Both the position numbers and the translations under genes were made by a program. From an uncultured Bacilli bacterium (GTDB lineage: Bacteria; Bacillota_I; Bacilli_A; RF39; UBA660), in assembly GCA_947630195.1 (NCBI GenBank), contig CANRGQ010000008.1, forward strand, positions 1-27,749: a stretch of DNA of 27,749 nucleotides. The letters are read 5' to 3'. Under the pieces are notes generated by a model. The model made no database searches, was not told the origin of the DNA, and was given only the letters and a program-made list of their open reading frames with translations. This document shows positions 27,669 to 27,749 of this stretch, one piece after another (positions within the stretch are counted from its first letter, which is position 1; each line of letters opens with the position of its first letter).

Positions 27669-27749
27669 TCATATATCATCAGAGATAAAACACTTCTTTG
27701 AAGTATATAAGCAATTAGAACATAAGGAAACAGTTGTAGAGGAAGTTTT
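27637..27749 (+). CDS. ppa: C-terminal part of a soluble inorganic pyrophosphatase (fragment at window end)
   Basis: Plus-strand codons from 27637 read NIYKDITEVPSHISSEIKHF and then FEVYKQLEHKETVVEEV to the window edge. This strongly resembles the C-terminal end of family I pyrophosphatases, for example the E. coli pattern DLPAHMLQEIEHFFKHYKDLE. The N-terminal catalytic part does not lie upstream: that space is spoIIGA on the other strand. It is therefore a remnant, or the product of a false join. Confidence 0.7.

Noticed and set aside
1..27749. CRISPR arrays, rRNA or tRNA genes
   Set aside because: No regularly spaced repeats, no rRNA-like blocks and no cloverleaf with a CCA-like end were seen in the gaps.

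Overview
The window is very AT-rich, tightly packed, and coded almost wholly on the minus strand. It reads as a low-GC Gram-positive (Bacillota) genome that keeps an endospore programme: spoIIGA, pro-sigma-E, sigma-G, a ylmC/ymxH-type gene and a clear Spo0A are all present. The AT content, short intergenic gaps and the family of repetitive surface proteins resemble uncultured gut Bacilli of the RF39/Mollicutes-like type, but that placement is inference. Standard stop codons are used, including TGA as a stop in the prfB frameshift site.

Layout from left to right. 1-2940: ftsH (C-terminus cut by the window edge) and tilS. 3003-5795: a translationally coupled cassette made of an XRE-CYTH fusion regulator and two pairs of tandem paralogues of unknown function. 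5861-9332: a membrane-anchored XRE protein, prfB with its programmed +1 frameshift, and a large membrane protein. 9418-13164: a YhcG-type PD-(D/E)XK protein, a membrane-tethered thioredoxin-like protein, a Nudix hydrolase and an FAD-dependent oxidoreductase. 13246-14004: spo0A with a phased array of Spo0A boxes upstream. 14145-16724: a hypothetical gene, a divergent phosphoglycerate kinase, a small gene and a truncated membrane gene. 16755-18087: a solo TnpB with its omega-RNA-like 3' region. 18472-20531: a two-gene surface-protein operon, one gene interrupted at a G9 tract and the other ending in a variable-region-like, NNC-codon-rich segment. 20733-21063 and 25881-26185: two loci, each coding a tiny membrane peptide with an opposing antisense RNA gene. 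21074-25013: M23 endopeptidase, rhomboid protease, small membrane protein, rluD, lspA and ylmC. 25040-27668: sigG, sigE and spoIIGA. The last ~110 bases code on the plus strand for an inorganic-pyrophosphatase-like fragment that abuts a truncated spoIIGA.

The most interesting content is not in the long genes. First, the two tiny-peptide loci (29 aa at 20829, plus strand; 35 aa at 26059, minus strand) have unrelated sequences but the same design. A strong Shine-Dalgarno precedes a one-helix membrane peptide, the mRNA 5' leader is complementary to the mRNA 3' end, and a short convergent antisense RNA has its own promoter and terminator. This is the architecture of type I toxin-antitoxin systems. 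Second, matches to the Spo0A box (TTTGTCRAA) occur in arrays with exact 10-bp spacing at four places: before spo0A, before the yhcG-like gene, before a possible small RNA at 18242, and before the 35-aa peptide gene between sigE and sigG. Together these suggest that small RNAs, a tiny membrane peptide and a nuclease-like gene are tied to sporulation entry. All of these calls come from reading the sequence by eye; no search or folding program was run.
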